The notes beneath the pieces are model-generated. The model did not search any database. It was not told the origin of the DNA and worked only from the letters and a program-made list of their open reading frames with translations. Shown here in pieces: positions 6,193 through 13,722 of a stretch of 13,722 bases of DNA (its first letter is position 1; every line of letters begins with the position of its first letter). The translations under genes and the position numbers were made by a program. The DNA is taken from assembly GCA_002379855.1 (NCBI GenBank), contig DFUX01000090.1, positions 1 through 13,722 of the forward strand. Direction: 5' to 3'. Source of the stretch: Cloacimonetes bacterium UBA4175. Lineage in GTDB: Bacteria; Cloacimonadota; Cloacimonadia; Cloacimonadales; Cloacimonadaceae.

Positions 6193-7408
6193 ATCTCTGC
6201 ATCTGGGCATTTTGGACATTCTCACCCGCAAGGTGCGCAGCGCGGTAACCGTCATCGGCATTGTGCTGGGGGTGATGTGTATCATGGTGGTGCTGGCCAT
6301 AGTCAACGGCATGAACAAGACCACCATGGAGTGGATGAGCCAGCGGGGAGGTCTGAGTAAGGTGGAGGTGAGGCCAAACTGGGGCTACGATTTCAGCAAG
6401 GGCGGCGATCCCAGCCTGTCTTTGCGGGAGATACGGCTCATCAGGGAACTGGTTCCCCAAGCCACCGCTTTCAACCCCCAGGTATCTTTGCCGGAAGCAG
6501 AGATGCAAGTGGGCGATTCAGGCTACGTATGCCCTGTTTTTGGTGTGTATCCGGATATGCTGAAGGTTGAGGAGTGGAAGATTGCCAAGGGGCGTTTTAT
6601 CAACGAGTTCGACATAAGCAACCACAACAATGTGGTGGTGCTCGGTTCCACGGTGGCAAAGGAGCTGTTCAGTTCGCGTGATCCCCTGGGCAGATACGTT
6701 TCCTGGGGCGGGCACAGGTTTATGGTGATCGGAGTTTTGGGCGAGCGCTACATGAAAAACCAGGGAGGCGGCGAGACCTTTGGCGAAAATGGCCTGGAAT
6801 ATCTGAACCGGCGCGCCTTTCTGCCACTCTCCACGGTGATCAGCAAGATCAATCCCAAACTGCGGATCAGCTCTCTGGAACTGCAGGCAGCCAGCCCTGA
6901 AAAGGCAAAGGAGATGCGCAAACAGGTGGAGGAGATTATCCTCAACCTCAAGCAGGGCAAAGCGCTCTTCCGGGTGGATTCCGCCCAGGAACAGATGGAT
7001 ATGATGCGCAAGAACAGCATGATCTTCACCTCGATCTTCATCCTGATCGCGGTGATTTCCCTGCTGGTGGGAGGCATTGTGATCATGAACATCATGCTGG
7101 CCTCGGTCAAGGAGCGCACCCGGGAGATCGGAGTGCGCATCGCCGTGGGAGCACGCAGGAGGGATATTGTGATCCAGTTTTTGGTGCAGACCGTGTTGAT
7201 CACCGCCCTGGGAGGGGTGGTCGGCATCCTGCTTGGCTATGCGATCCTGGACTTGGTGGGTGGCTATCTCAAGCTGGAGGTCGTGGCCTCGGTGCGGATG
7301 ATTTGGACCGCCCTGCTGGTCTCCATCGGTGTTGGTTTACTGTTTGGGATCATGCCCGCGGTAAGGGCGGGAAGACTTGATCCGATCGAAGCATTAAGGG
7401 AGGAATAA
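6173..7408 (+). CDS. MacB/FtsX-type ABC transporter permease
   Basis: 411 aa. The topology is MacB-like: TM1 at ~25-46, a large periplasmic MacB-PCD-like domain (~50-280), then three TM helices (~283-310, 332-358, 375-395). The C-terminal FtsX domain has hallmark stretches SVKERTREIGVRIAVGARRRDI and PAVRAGRLDPIEALREE, which couple to the ATPase. It partners the ATPase encoded immediately upstream. I chose ATG 6173 because GAAGGA lies 6 nt before it (6161-6166); the in-frame ATG at 6158 has no ribosome binding site. It overlaps the ATPase gene by 20 nt and the next gene by 1 nt (TAATG). There is no membrane-fusion protein (MacA/HlyD type) beside it, so a classical MacAB tripartite pump is not supported. 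There is one such permease rather than a LolC/LolE pair, so it may act as a homodimer. The substrate is unknown. Confidence 0.92.
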   Translation: MAISLAESLHLGILDILTRKVRSAVTVIGIVLGVMCIMVVLAIVNGMNKTTMEWMSQRGGLSKVEVRPNWGYDFSKGGDPSLSLREIRLIRELVPQATAFNPQVSLPEAEMQVGDSGYVCPVFGVYPDMLKVEEWKIAKGRFINEFDISNHNNVVVLGSTVAKELFSSRDPLGRYVSWGGHRFMVIGVLGERYMKNQGGGETFGENGLEYLNRRAFLPLSTVISKINPKLRISSLELQAASPEKAKEMRKQVEEIILNLKQGKALFRVDSAQEQMDMMRKNSMIFTSIFILIAVISLLVGGIVIMNIMLASVKERTREIGVRIAVGARRRDIVIQFLVQTVLITALGGVVGILLGYAILDLVGGYLKLEVVASVRMIWTALLVSIGVGLLFGIMPAVRAGRLDPIEALREE

Positions 7409-8484
7409 TGACCAAAAAGAAGGCTCAAGGCGGCTTGTGGAGTTCTCTGGGTCTCGCGTTTGGCAACTATTTCCGGACCCTGGTCTCGGAATTGAAGGAG
7501 CTTTGGCTGCATCTGAAAGACCCTGCCAAACGCAAGGATGGCTGGAAAAAAGTGAGCGGCTTTATACTTACTTTCTACCGCCGTTTCAGCAGCGAAAGCA
7601 TCCTCAAGGAATCGGCGTCCCTCACCTATATCACCATCCTGGGTTTCATCCCCTTTCTGATGTTCATTCTCATCATCGCTCCGGAACTGCCCTTTCTCAA
7701 CCTGAAAGATAAGTTTTACAACCTGGTGATGAACAACTTCATTCCCAGTTCGGCGAAGGCTGTCAACACCGTGTTTGAAGATCTGCTCGACCGCCCCGCG
7801 GGCTTCAATATCTTCACTTTTGTGACCATGGTGATCACTTCCTACTCGCTGTTCCGTGTGATCCGCGACACATTCGACCGCATCCTGAACACGGGGTTCC
7901 GCTATTCCCAGGATATCCTGAGCCAGTTGATCAAGTTTCTGGGTACCATCATCCTGGGCTTGTTCATCATGATTCTGCTCTTTTCCAGCTCTTCACTGCC
8001 TTTGATCTCCAAACTGCTCAAGCTGGAAATGCTGCAGTGGCTCACCTATGTGATCCCCTTCCTGCTGCAGTTTGCCGGCATCGTCTTTCTTTACGCCCTG
8101 ATGCCCTCCGGCCGGGTCAAGCGCCATGCCCTCTTCCGGGGCGCGTTTTGGACCACGGTGATCTGGGTGCTGGCCAAGAGTCTCTTCGATTTCTACATCT
8201 ACCGGCTCACGAACTTCCAGGCTGTCTATGGCGTCCTGGCGACTCTGCCTATCTTTCTGATGTGGATCTATGTGAACTGGGTGATCATCCTGGGAGGCAT
8301 AGTGCTGGTTTCTGTGATTAACCACAGCGACCAGGAAGAAGCTCACGAGCGGCAACCCAAGCATTTGGTGAAGGTGACCCTGGAAATGTATAGCGATACC
8401 AAGCAAAACAACCGCTTGGAAAAGTTTTTGGGCAAGGAAGTCCTGATGGAGCTGGCCGATGTGCTGGATGAGGAGATGAAATGA
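7408..8484 (+). CDS. YihY/BrkB-family inner membrane protein
   Basis: 358 aa with about six TM segments (~73-92, 132-152, 174-198, 212-232, 243-265, 283-305). The family hallmark is the C-terminal YGVLATLPIFLMWIYVNWVIILGG stretch (274-297, abridged: YGVLATLPIF then WVIILGG). LKESASLTYITILGFIP (67-83) is typical of the first helix. Members were once called ribonuclease BN, a name since shown to be wrong for this family; proposed roles involve phospholipid handling in the envelope. The N-terminal ~65 residues are a basic, probably cytosolic extension. The C-terminal ~50 residues are charged and end without a recognisable domain. AAGGGAGG precedes the ATG. The start overlaps the permease stop by 1 nt, and the end overlaps purH by 4 nt (ATGA). 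Context with an envelope ABC transporter fits an envelope function. Confidence 0.9.
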   Translation: MTKKKAQGGLWSSLGLAFGNYFRTLVSELKELWLHLKDPAKRKDGWKKVSGFILTFYRRFSSESILKESASLTYITILGFIPFLMFILIIAPELPFLNLKDKFYNLVMNNFIPSSAKAVNTVFEDLLDRPAGFNIFTFVTMVITSYSLFRVIRDTFDRILNTGFRYSQDILSQLIKFLGTIILGLFIMILLFSSSSLPLISKLLKLEMLQWLTYVIPFLLQFAGIVFLYALMPSGRVKRHALFRGAFWTTVIWVLAKSLFDFYIYRLTNFQAVYGVLATLPIFLMWIYVNWVIILGGIVLVSVINHSDQEEAHERQPKHLVKVTLEMYSDTKQNNRLEKFLGKEVLMELADVLDEEMK

Positions 8485-10016
8485 TACGCCACGCGCTGAT
8501 TTCATTGAGCGACAAAAGCCGAAGCGAAGACCTCGCCAAAGAATTGGCAGAGCTTGGCTATCAGATACTCTCCACCTCCAGCACGGCGCGCCATCTGCGG
8601 GAGCAGGGGGTTGAAGTGCGTGAGGTTTCCGACCTCACCGGTTTTCCCGAAATTCTTAGTGGCCGGGTGAAGACCCTGCATCCGCGGATACATGCCGGAA
8701 TCCTGGCAGACCGCTCCCGGAAGGAACACCTGCAAGCCCTGCGGAAACTTGGTATAGAACAAATTGACGTGGTGGCGGTGAATCTCTATCCTTTCCGGCA
8801 AACTCTGGAGAGGGGGAACGCAACGCCCCAAGAGATCATCGAAAACATCGACATTGGCGGCCCGGCCTTGATCAGGGCGGCTGCCAAAAACCACAGGGGC
8901 GTGCTGGTGCTTTCCGACCCGGAGGATTACCAGCCTACCCTCGAGCAACTGCGAGCCGGCGAAGTCAGCCAGGAATGGAGGACCCATCTGGCCCGCAAAG
9001 CTTTCCGCCTGGTGAGCGCTTACGACGCGCTGATCGCCTCCTATTTCGCAGGGTTGGCGGCAGAAACACAGAGCCTGCCCGGGAATTTCTCGCTCAACTG
9101 CAGGCTGGGTGCGCGGCTCCGCTATGGCGAAAACCCCCATCAACAGGGAGGGTTCTACCTGTCCGCGGCTTGCCCCTGGCAAGCGCTGCACGGCAAGGAA
9201 CTTTCCTACAACAATCATCTGGACATCGATTCCACCCTCCGCGGCCTGCGCCTGTTCCAAGCGCCCACGGTGGTCATCACCAAGCACTGCAACCCCTGCG
9301 GCATCGGCAGCGGCGAAACGCTGGCAGATGCCTGGGACAAAGCTTTCGCGGCTGATACGCAGTCACCCTATGGCGGGATAGTCGGAGTGAACCAGCCGTT
9401 GGACTTGGAAACCGCCCGCAGGATCAACTCGATCTTCACCGAGATCATCCTGGCGCCGGAATACCAGCCCGGAGTGCTGGAGCTGCTGCGCAAAAAGAAG
9501 AACCGCCGGCTGATCCGCTTTTCGCCGGGAATTCTGTCCCGACCCCAATCCCCCTGGGAACTCAAGAACCTTTCGCATGGCTGGCTGCTGCAGGAGTGGG
9601 ATCCACTGGCAGACGATCCCCAAAGTTGGACTGTGGTCACTTCCAGACAGCCCTCAGAACAAGAACTTAAAGCGCTCGGCTTTGCCTGGAAAGTGGTTTC
9701 ACTGCTGCGCTCGAACGCGATCGCCATCACCGGGGCAGACCGGGTCTATGGCCTGGGTGGGGGCCAGACCAGCCGCATCGATTCCACCTGGCTGGCGCTC
9801 CACAAAGCGGCAAAGTTTGGCCACGATCTCAGCGGGGCGGTATGCGCTTCGGACGGTTTCTTTCCCTTTAGGGATTCAGTGGACGAGCTGCGGCGCCACA
9901 ATATTATGGCTGTGATCCAACCGGGCGGCTCCAAGGCCGATCCCGAAGTGATCCAGGCTTGCAACGAACTGGGAATGGCGATGGTCTTTACAGGCGTTCG
10001 CCACTTCCGGCATTGA
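8481..10016 (+). CDS. purH: Bifunctional AICAR formyltransferase / IMP cyclohydrolase
   Basis: 511 aa, typical full length. It catalyses the last two steps of de novo IMP synthesis in the cytosol: formylation of AICAR with 10-formyl-tetrahydrofolate, then ring closure of FAICAR. The N-terminal MGS-like cyclohydrolase domain (~1-195) has LISLSDKS, STSSTARHL, SGRVKTLHPRIHAGIL (60-75), NLYPF (101-105) and IDIGGPALIRAAAKN (123-137). The transformylase domain (~200-511) has LRYGENPHQ (213-221), KELSYNNHLDID, the catalytic Lys-His in TKHCNPCGIG (K268, H269), SPYGGIVG, SNAIAI, GLGGGQTSRIDS, ASDGFFPFRDSVD and the family-typical end MVFTGVRHFRH. GAGGAG lies 5 nt before the ATG. The start overlaps the preceding membrane-protein gene by 4 nt, so it is translationally coupled to an envelope operon. 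No other pur gene is in the window. Confidence 0.98.
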   Translation: MIRHALISLSDKSRSEDLAKELAELGYQILSTSSTARHLREQGVEVREVSDLTGFPEILSGRVKTLHPRIHAGILADRSRKEHLQALRKLGIEQIDVVAVNLYPFRQTLERGNATPQEIIENIDIGGPALIRAAAKNHRGVLVLSDPEDYQPTLEQLRAGEVSQEWRTHLARKAFRLVSAYDALIASYFAGLAAETQSLPGNFSLNCRLGARLRYGENPHQQGGFYLSAACPWQALHGKELSYNNHLDIDSTLRGLRLFQAPTVVITKHCNPCGIGSGETLADAWDKAFAADTQSPYGGIVGVNQPLDLETARRINSIFTEIILAPEYQPGVLELLRKKKNRRLIRFSPGILSRPQSPWELKNLSHGWLLQEWDPLADDPQSWTVVTSRQPSEQELKALGFAWKVVSLLRSNAIAITGADRVYGLGGGQTSRIDSTWLALHKAAKFGHDLSGAVCASDGFFPFRDSVDELRRHNIMAVIQPGGSKADPEVIQACNELGMAMVFTGVRHFRH

Positions 10017-10067
10017 TTTTATTTGACAGAATATGAGCTTTGAAAAACGTAGTTTAATCCATGGCGC

Positions 10068-10161
10068 GGAGATGTGTCCGAGTTGGCTGAAGGAGCACGA
10101 TTGGAAATCGTGTATACGTGCAAAACGCGTATCCTGGGTTCGAATCCCAGCGTCTCCGCCA
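10068..10161 (+). tRNA. tRNA-Ser (anticodon GGA)
   Basis: The class II cloverleaf is complete. The acceptor stem pairs GGAGATG (10068-10074) with CGTCTCC (10151-10157), with one G-U pair; discriminator G is at 10158 and CCA (10159-10161) is encoded. The anticodon stem is CACGA/TCGTG (10096-10100/10108-10112), loop TTGGAAA, anticodon GGA at 10103-10105 (reads UCC and UCU). The long serine-type variable arm has ATACG/CGTAT pairing. The T arm is CTGGG-TTCGAAT-CCCAG. TTTAAT (10053-10058) sits 9 nt upstream as a possible -10. A TTGACA at 10023-10028 is 24 nt before it, too far for a standard promoter. It lies 51 nt after purH. Confidence 0.98.
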
Positions 10162-10219
10162 TCAATTTTTGCAATCACTCAAACAATTTTCCACCAATTT
10201 TATGCAAGGAGTTTTTAAT

Positions 10220-11926
10220 ATGAAAACCAGATCTGTCGTTTTGATCGGATGCGGGGCTGTATTGCTCATCTTTGTGCTGACTTTCCTCATTGGCTTCATG
10301 ATCGGGCTGCGTCCGCAAACAAACAAGATCAGCCAAAACAGTTGGCTGGTATTGAACCCCAGTGGCAACGTGGCAGATTACAACGAGCTGCGCGACCAGG
10401 GTCCCTTCTCTTTTGTGGGGCCCAGCGTGGACGATATCTGCGGCAGAATCCGCCATGCCTCCACCGATGGCAAGATCAAGGGCATCATCATCCGCCCCGG
10501 TTTTGCCAAAATCAACTTTGCCAACCTCAATGAGATCAACGCCGCGCTTGACGACTTCAAAAAGAGCGGGAAACCCGTTTACGCCCATGGTGAGATGCTG
10601 GACCAAAAAGACTATCTGCTGTGCGCCATGGCGGACACCGTCTATATGGATCCCTCCGCTTCAGGCGGGCTGATTCTGGAGGGGATTACAGCCAGTGTGA
10701 TGTTCTACAAGGAAGCCCTGCAAAAGATCGGGGTCAAAATGCACGTGATGCAATCCGGAGAATTCAAAGGCGCAGGCGAACTCTACAACCGCACCTCGCT
10801 CAGCCCGGGCACGGAAGCCAATATGCGCCGCGTGTTCAAAAACCGTTACGACCTGCTGAAAAACCATATCGCCAAGTTGCGCGGATTGGATTCGCTGCGG
10901 GTGACGGAAATCTTTGAGCAGCGTCCCGACATGATCATCAACGCTGCTTCCGCTCAGCAATACGGATTGATCGACGGCGTTACCAGTTGGGATCAGCTCA
11001 AGAAAAAACTTGGCATCGAGGATGATGATAAGCTGGTCTCCGTGGAAGACTACAATGATCCCAAGGTATCAACTGGCGGCCAGATAGCGTTGATCAACCT
11101 GAGCGGCAACATCACCGCAGGCAGCGAACGTAGCCATGGCTTTGAACAAACGATCAGTGCCGCCAAGGTCGAAAAGATTCTCCAGCAGGTCAAGCGTGAC
11201 GGCGCCAAGGCGGTTGTCCTGCGCATCAACAGCCCCGGCGGTTCCGCGCTGGAATCTGAGCTTATTTATCAGAAGCTCCAGCGGCTGGACATCCCCGTGG
11301 TGGTCTCCATGGGCGTCATGGCGGCTTCAGGAGGATATTACATCAGTTGCGGGGGCGACTACATCTTTGCCGATCCCTACACCATCACAGGTTCCATCGG
11401 GGTGATCATGGCGATACCGGAAGCGGTTGAGCTGGGCAACAAACTGGGCATCGACAGCCAGACAATCAACTATGGCAAGTATTCCGGCGGCGTCAGCATT
11501 TTCGAGAAATACGACCCCGAAATGCTCGCCTCGCTGGAGCGCAACTCACAGAAGGTTTACACCGAATTCAAACAGCGGGTGATGACTGCCCGCAAGATCA
11601 GTTCCGAACAGATCGACGCCGTGGCGGAAGGCCGGGTCTTCAGCGCGCAGGATGCCAAAGACATCCACCTGATCGATGAAGTGGGCGGAATCCAGGCAGC
11701 CATCGACAAGGCCGCCAAAATGGCCAAGCTCACCAAATACGGCGTGAAAAAGTATCCTGCCAAGATCGGCTTTTTCGATCTGCTGAGACAGGGCAACCTC
11801 TTCAAGATGGCGGCCTCTGTGGTCCGCTCCGGCGACCTCAGCCTCCAGGAGAGGCTGCAGCAATATCTGCGTCAGACCATAGACACCAACCAATGGCTCT
11901 ATTTCTGCCCCTACAAATTGGATTGA
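10220..11926 (+). CDS. sppA: Signal peptide peptidase SppA, 67K (tandem-domain) type
   Basis: 568 aa, close to the ~600-residue tandem-domain SppA of enterics. It is a membrane-anchored serine protease that degrades cleaved signal peptides. The N-terminal anchor is TM ~5-30. The first ClpP-fold half (~40-280) supplies the general-base Lys, K183 in QSGEFKGAGELYNR. The second half (~285-510) supplies the nucleophile Ser, S370 in VMAASGGYYIS. LRINSPGGSALESE (335-346) and the ITGSIGVI stretch are also typical. The K-to-S spacing (187) resembles that of E. coli (K209/S409). The start at 10220 has AAGGAG (10206-10211) 8 nt upstream; an in-frame ATG at 10118 lies inside the tRNA and is rejected. Only 58 nt separate it from the tRNA and no good promoter is visible there, so it may be transcribed through the tRNA. 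rng follows after 14 nt. Confidence 0.95.
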   Translation: MKTRSVVLIGCGAVLLIFVLTFLIGFMIGLRPQTNKISQNSWLVLNPSGNVADYNELRDQGPFSFVGPSVDDICGRIRHASTDGKIKGIIIRPGFAKINFANLNEINAALDDFKKSGKPVYAHGEMLDQKDYLLCAMADTVYMDPSASGGLILEGITASVMFYKEALQKIGVKMHVMQSGEFKGAGELYNRTSLSPGTEANMRRVFKNRYDLLKNHIAKLRGLDSLRVTEIFEQRPDMIINAASAQQYGLIDGVTSWDQLKKKLGIEDDDKLVSVEDYNDPKVSTGGQIALINLSGNITAGSERSHGFEQTISAAKVEKILQQVKRDGAKAVVLRINSPGGSALESELIYQKLQRLDIPVVVSMGVMAASGGYYISCGGDYIFADPYTITGSIGVIMAIPEAVELGNKLGIDSQTINYGKYSGGVSIFEKYDPEMLASLERNSQKVYTEFKQRVMTARKISSEQIDAVAEGRVFSAQDAKDIHLIDEVGGIQAAIDKAAKMAKLTKYGVKKYPAKIGFFDLLRQGNLFKMAASVVRSGDLSLQERLQQYLRQTIDTNQWLYFCPYKLD

Positions 11927-11940
11927 GGGGTAAACCAGAT

Positions 11941-13479
11941 ATGCAAAAATCCCCTGCAAATAGCAAAAAAAACAGGTTTCACACCGAGATAATCGTCAAC
12001 GTCCATCCTCTGGAAAAGCGCGTCGCTGTGCTGGAGGACAACCGTTTGGTGGAACTCTTTGTGGAACGCAAGGATAAACAGAACATAGTGGGGAACATCT
12101 ACAAAGGCCATGTGAAAGACGTCCTGCCCGGAATGGGCGCGGCTTTCATCGAGATCGGCCTGGAGCGCACGGCCTTCCTCCACTATTCGGATATTGTAAC
12201 CGATTTTCTGGACATCTTCGAAAACGACAGGCAACGCGTCCGCCTCAACCCCAAGGATTCATCGCAGATCGGCAATCTGCTCAAAGCCGGACAGGAGATC
12301 GTGGTGCAGGTTCATAAAGGACCGATCGGCTCAAAAGGAGCCCGCCTCACAGGCCAGATTTCCATCCCCGGCAAATACCTGGTGCTCTTTCCAAACAAGA
12401 GCAAGATCGCTATCTCCCGCAAGATCTACAACCAACACGAACGCTCCCGCATCCGCAACATCCTCAACAGCTTTAAAGACCCCAACATTGGCCTCATCGT
12501 TCGCACCGAAGCAGAAGGTTGCGACGAGGACGACCTGCGCACCGAATACAACGCCCTCGCCAAGACCTGGAAGCTCACCGAAAAGCAGATCAAATATGCC
12601 AAAGAGCCTATCTGTGTGTTTGAAGAGAACGCCCTGGAAAACTACCTCATCCGCGATCTCTTCGGCGAGCATGTTGACCGCCTGGTGATCGACGACAAAG
12701 CCTTCGCGCGCAGCATTATCCGCCATCTGGAAGACTTTTCCCCCGAGCTGATCAACAATGTTGAGATCTACAAAGAAGATTCGCCCATCTTTGACGCCTG
12801 GAGCATCGAGAAAAAGATCGAGACCATCTTCCACTCCCGCATCTACCTGCCAAGCGGCGGCAACATCAAGATCGAACAGACCGAAGCCCTGGTCGCCATC
12901 GACATCAACACCGGCAGCTTCACCGGCAAAACCCACTATGAGGAAACCATCAAGCGCACCAATATGGAGGCCGCCGCTGAGGCCGCCCGGCAAATCCGGC
13001 TGCGCGACCTGAGCGGGGTGATCATCATCGACTTTATCGACATGGTGAGCGAACAAAACAAGCAGGAAGTGCTGGATACCCTGAAGGCAGGATTGCGGCG
13101 TGACCGCGCCAAAAACAAGGTGTATAACTTTACCGAGCTGGGACTGGTGGAGATCACCCGCAAGAGGATGCGCTCCACCCTCATCGCAAATTATTCCAAC
13201 ACCTGCCCCACCTGCAATGGCAGCGGCCGCGTGATCTCTCACGATACCATGCTGATGCGTATCCATCGCTGGCTCAACCGCGCGGAGTATTTTGTGAAAA
13301 ACTCCCGCCTGCGCATAGTGGTCCATCCTGATTTGGAGGATCATATCAGATTCAACAAGGAATATTTTATGGCCTATCGCGATCAGATCGACATCGAAAG
13401 CGATCCTGAGATGCGTACCGACCAATTCAAAGTGTTCAAACTGCCTTCCCAGGAGGATATCACCAGCAAATTCAGTTGA
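11941..13479 (+). CDS. rng: Ribonuclease G/E family endoribonuclease
   Basis: 512 aa, the size of RNase G (489 in E. coli), without the long C-terminal scaffold of RNase E. It cleaves single-stranded AU-rich RNA, acting in rRNA 5' maturation and mRNA decay. An S1 RNA-binding domain lies near residues 35-125 (NIVGNIYKGHVKDVLPGMG, FIEIGLERTAFLH). The DNase I-like catalytic region holds both metal-binding aspartates: D321 in VAIDINTGS and D364 in IIIDFIDM, 43 apart exactly as in RNase E D303/D346. The Zn-link CPTC (C422, C425) lies 58 residues later, again the RNase E spacing, so tetramer-type assembly is expected. The start at 11941 has GAGGGG (11925-11930) 10 nt upstream, overlapping the sppA stop; the in-frame ATG at 11893 lies inside sppA with no ribosome binding site. 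It is cotranscribed with sppA. Confidence 0.96.
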   Translation: MQKSPANSKKNRFHTEIIVNVHPLEKRVAVLEDNRLVELFVERKDKQNIVGNIYKGHVKDVLPGMGAAFIEIGLERTAFLHYSDIVTDFLDIFENDRQRVRLNPKDSSQIGNLLKAGQEIVVQVHKGPIGSKGARLTGQISIPGKYLVLFPNKSKIAISRKIYNQHERSRIRNILNSFKDPNIGLIVRTEAEGCDEDDLRTEYNALAKTWKLTEKQIKYAKEPICVFEENALENYLIRDLFGEHVDRLVIDDKAFARSIIRHLEDFSPELINNVEIYKEDSPIFDAWSIEKKIETIFHSRIYLPSGGNIKIEQTEALVAIDINTGSFTGKTHYEETIKRTNMEAAAEAARQIRLRDLSGVIIIDFIDMVSEQNKQEVLDTLKAGLRRDRAKNKVYNFTELGLVEITRKRMRSTLIANYSNTCPTCNGSGRVISHDTMLMRIHRWLNRAEYFVKNSRLRIVVHPDLEDHIRFNKEYFMAYRDQIDIESDPEMRTDQFKVFKLPSQEDITSKFS

Positions 13480-13508
13480 TGCCGATTCGCTGTCCCTAAA
13501 TCTGGATT

Positions 13509-13578
13509 GTTTGGAGTCCAAACCGGCTTCAGGACTGGCATAAGCATGAAACCCATATTGCCGGTTTGAACTCCAAAC
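13509..13578 (+). other. Long hairpin A downstream of rng (probable structured RNA or repeat element)
   Basis: The arms 13509-13527 and 13560-13578 pair over 19 positions with a single C-A mismatch (13518/13569), enclosing a 32-nt loop. The left arm is itself a perfect palindrome around one base, TTTGGA-G-TCCAAA (13510-13522). No T-run follows, so it is not a standard terminator. The whole stretch 13480-13722 has no recognisable gene. Confidence 0.7.
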
Positions 13579-13586
13579 GCAAGCCA

Positions 13587-13654
13587 GCATGGAGTTCATG
13601 AGCCTTTCCAGGCTGCAAACTGCCACCAGATGTTTAGGCTCATGGACTTCATGC
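13587..13654 (+). other. Long hairpin B, 8 nt after hairpin A
   Basis: The arms 13587-13605 and 13636-13654 pair over 19 bp without a mismatch, using two wobble pairs, around a 30-nt loop. The wobbles are G-U only when the plus strand is the RNA, favouring plus-strand transcription. TGGAGTTCA (13590-13598) in its left arm is a perfect 9-nt complement of TGAACTCCA (13567-13575) in the right arm of hairpin A, so the two hairpins can rearrange. No T-run follows. TGTGATAAT (13670-13678) could be an extended -10, and the window ends in AAGG, perhaps a ribosome binding site for the next gene. Confidence 0.7.
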
Positions 13655-13722
13655 GGAAAGAGGGTCAGTTGTGATAATGCAAGCGAAAGAGCATAACTCG
13701 TGTTAATTTGTGTAAGTTAAGG

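Noticed and set aside
10118..10219. N-terminal extension of sppA
   Set aside because: The upstream ATG lies inside the tRNA-Ser variable arm. The 10220 start has AAGGAG and begins directly with the membrane anchor.
13509..13578. Integron attC site
   Set aside because: The arms have no GTTRRRY / RYYYAAC core sites, and no integrase or cassette is present.
12331..13626. Minus-strand open frame of 431 codons
   Set aside because: It is antisense to rng, has no family motifs, and its start lies within the loop and arm region of the right-edge hairpins.
13509..13654. CRISPR fragment or intrinsic terminators
   Set aside because: There are no direct repeats with regular spacing, and neither hairpin is followed by a T-run.

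Overview
The window is an ordinary bacterial chromosomal segment dominated by housekeeping and cell-envelope genes. A secreted protein with a C-terminal FlgD-like/type IX-style sorting domain (YPNPFNPST at its start, conserved MYL...KMMLIK end), a diderm-type lipoprotein and a LolD-like ATPase point to a Gram-negative of the Fibrobacteres-Chlorobi-Bacteroidetes (FCB) sphere, possibly a Cloacimonadota-like lineage. That placement is inference: no rRNA is present.

Left part (1-2020): a repeat-bearing intergenic region holds two copies of a palindromic element. It leads into a secreted YD-repeat-like protein (438-1658) preceded by a near-canonical sigma-54 promoter. A third copy of the palindromic element follows at 1677-1785. 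Its stem differs from the other two copies by compensating base changes. A separate inverted repeat lies at 1835-1909.

Minus-strand part (1967-5411): polA, full length with all three domains intact, starts from its own TTGACA/TATACT promoter. Downstream is a small lipoprotein of unknown function with its own TTGACA/TATAAA promoter and a textbook intrinsic terminator.

Plus-strand part (5506-13479): four genes overlap head to tail: a LolD-like ATPase, a MacB/FtsX-type permease, a YihY/BrkB-type membrane protein and purH. They are therefore almost certainly one translationally coupled operon. Next come tRNA-Ser(GGA), sppA (67K-type signal peptide peptidase) and rng (RNase G/E family). The last two are 14 nt apart and probably cotranscribed.

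Right edge (13480-13722): no gene is visible. Instead there are two consecutive long hairpins of 19 bp each, whose adjacent arms can also pair with each other. This looks like a switchable RNA leader for a gene beyond the window, or another repeat element, and is the most interesting unexplained structure here. I see no defence system, phage, transposase or CRISPR.
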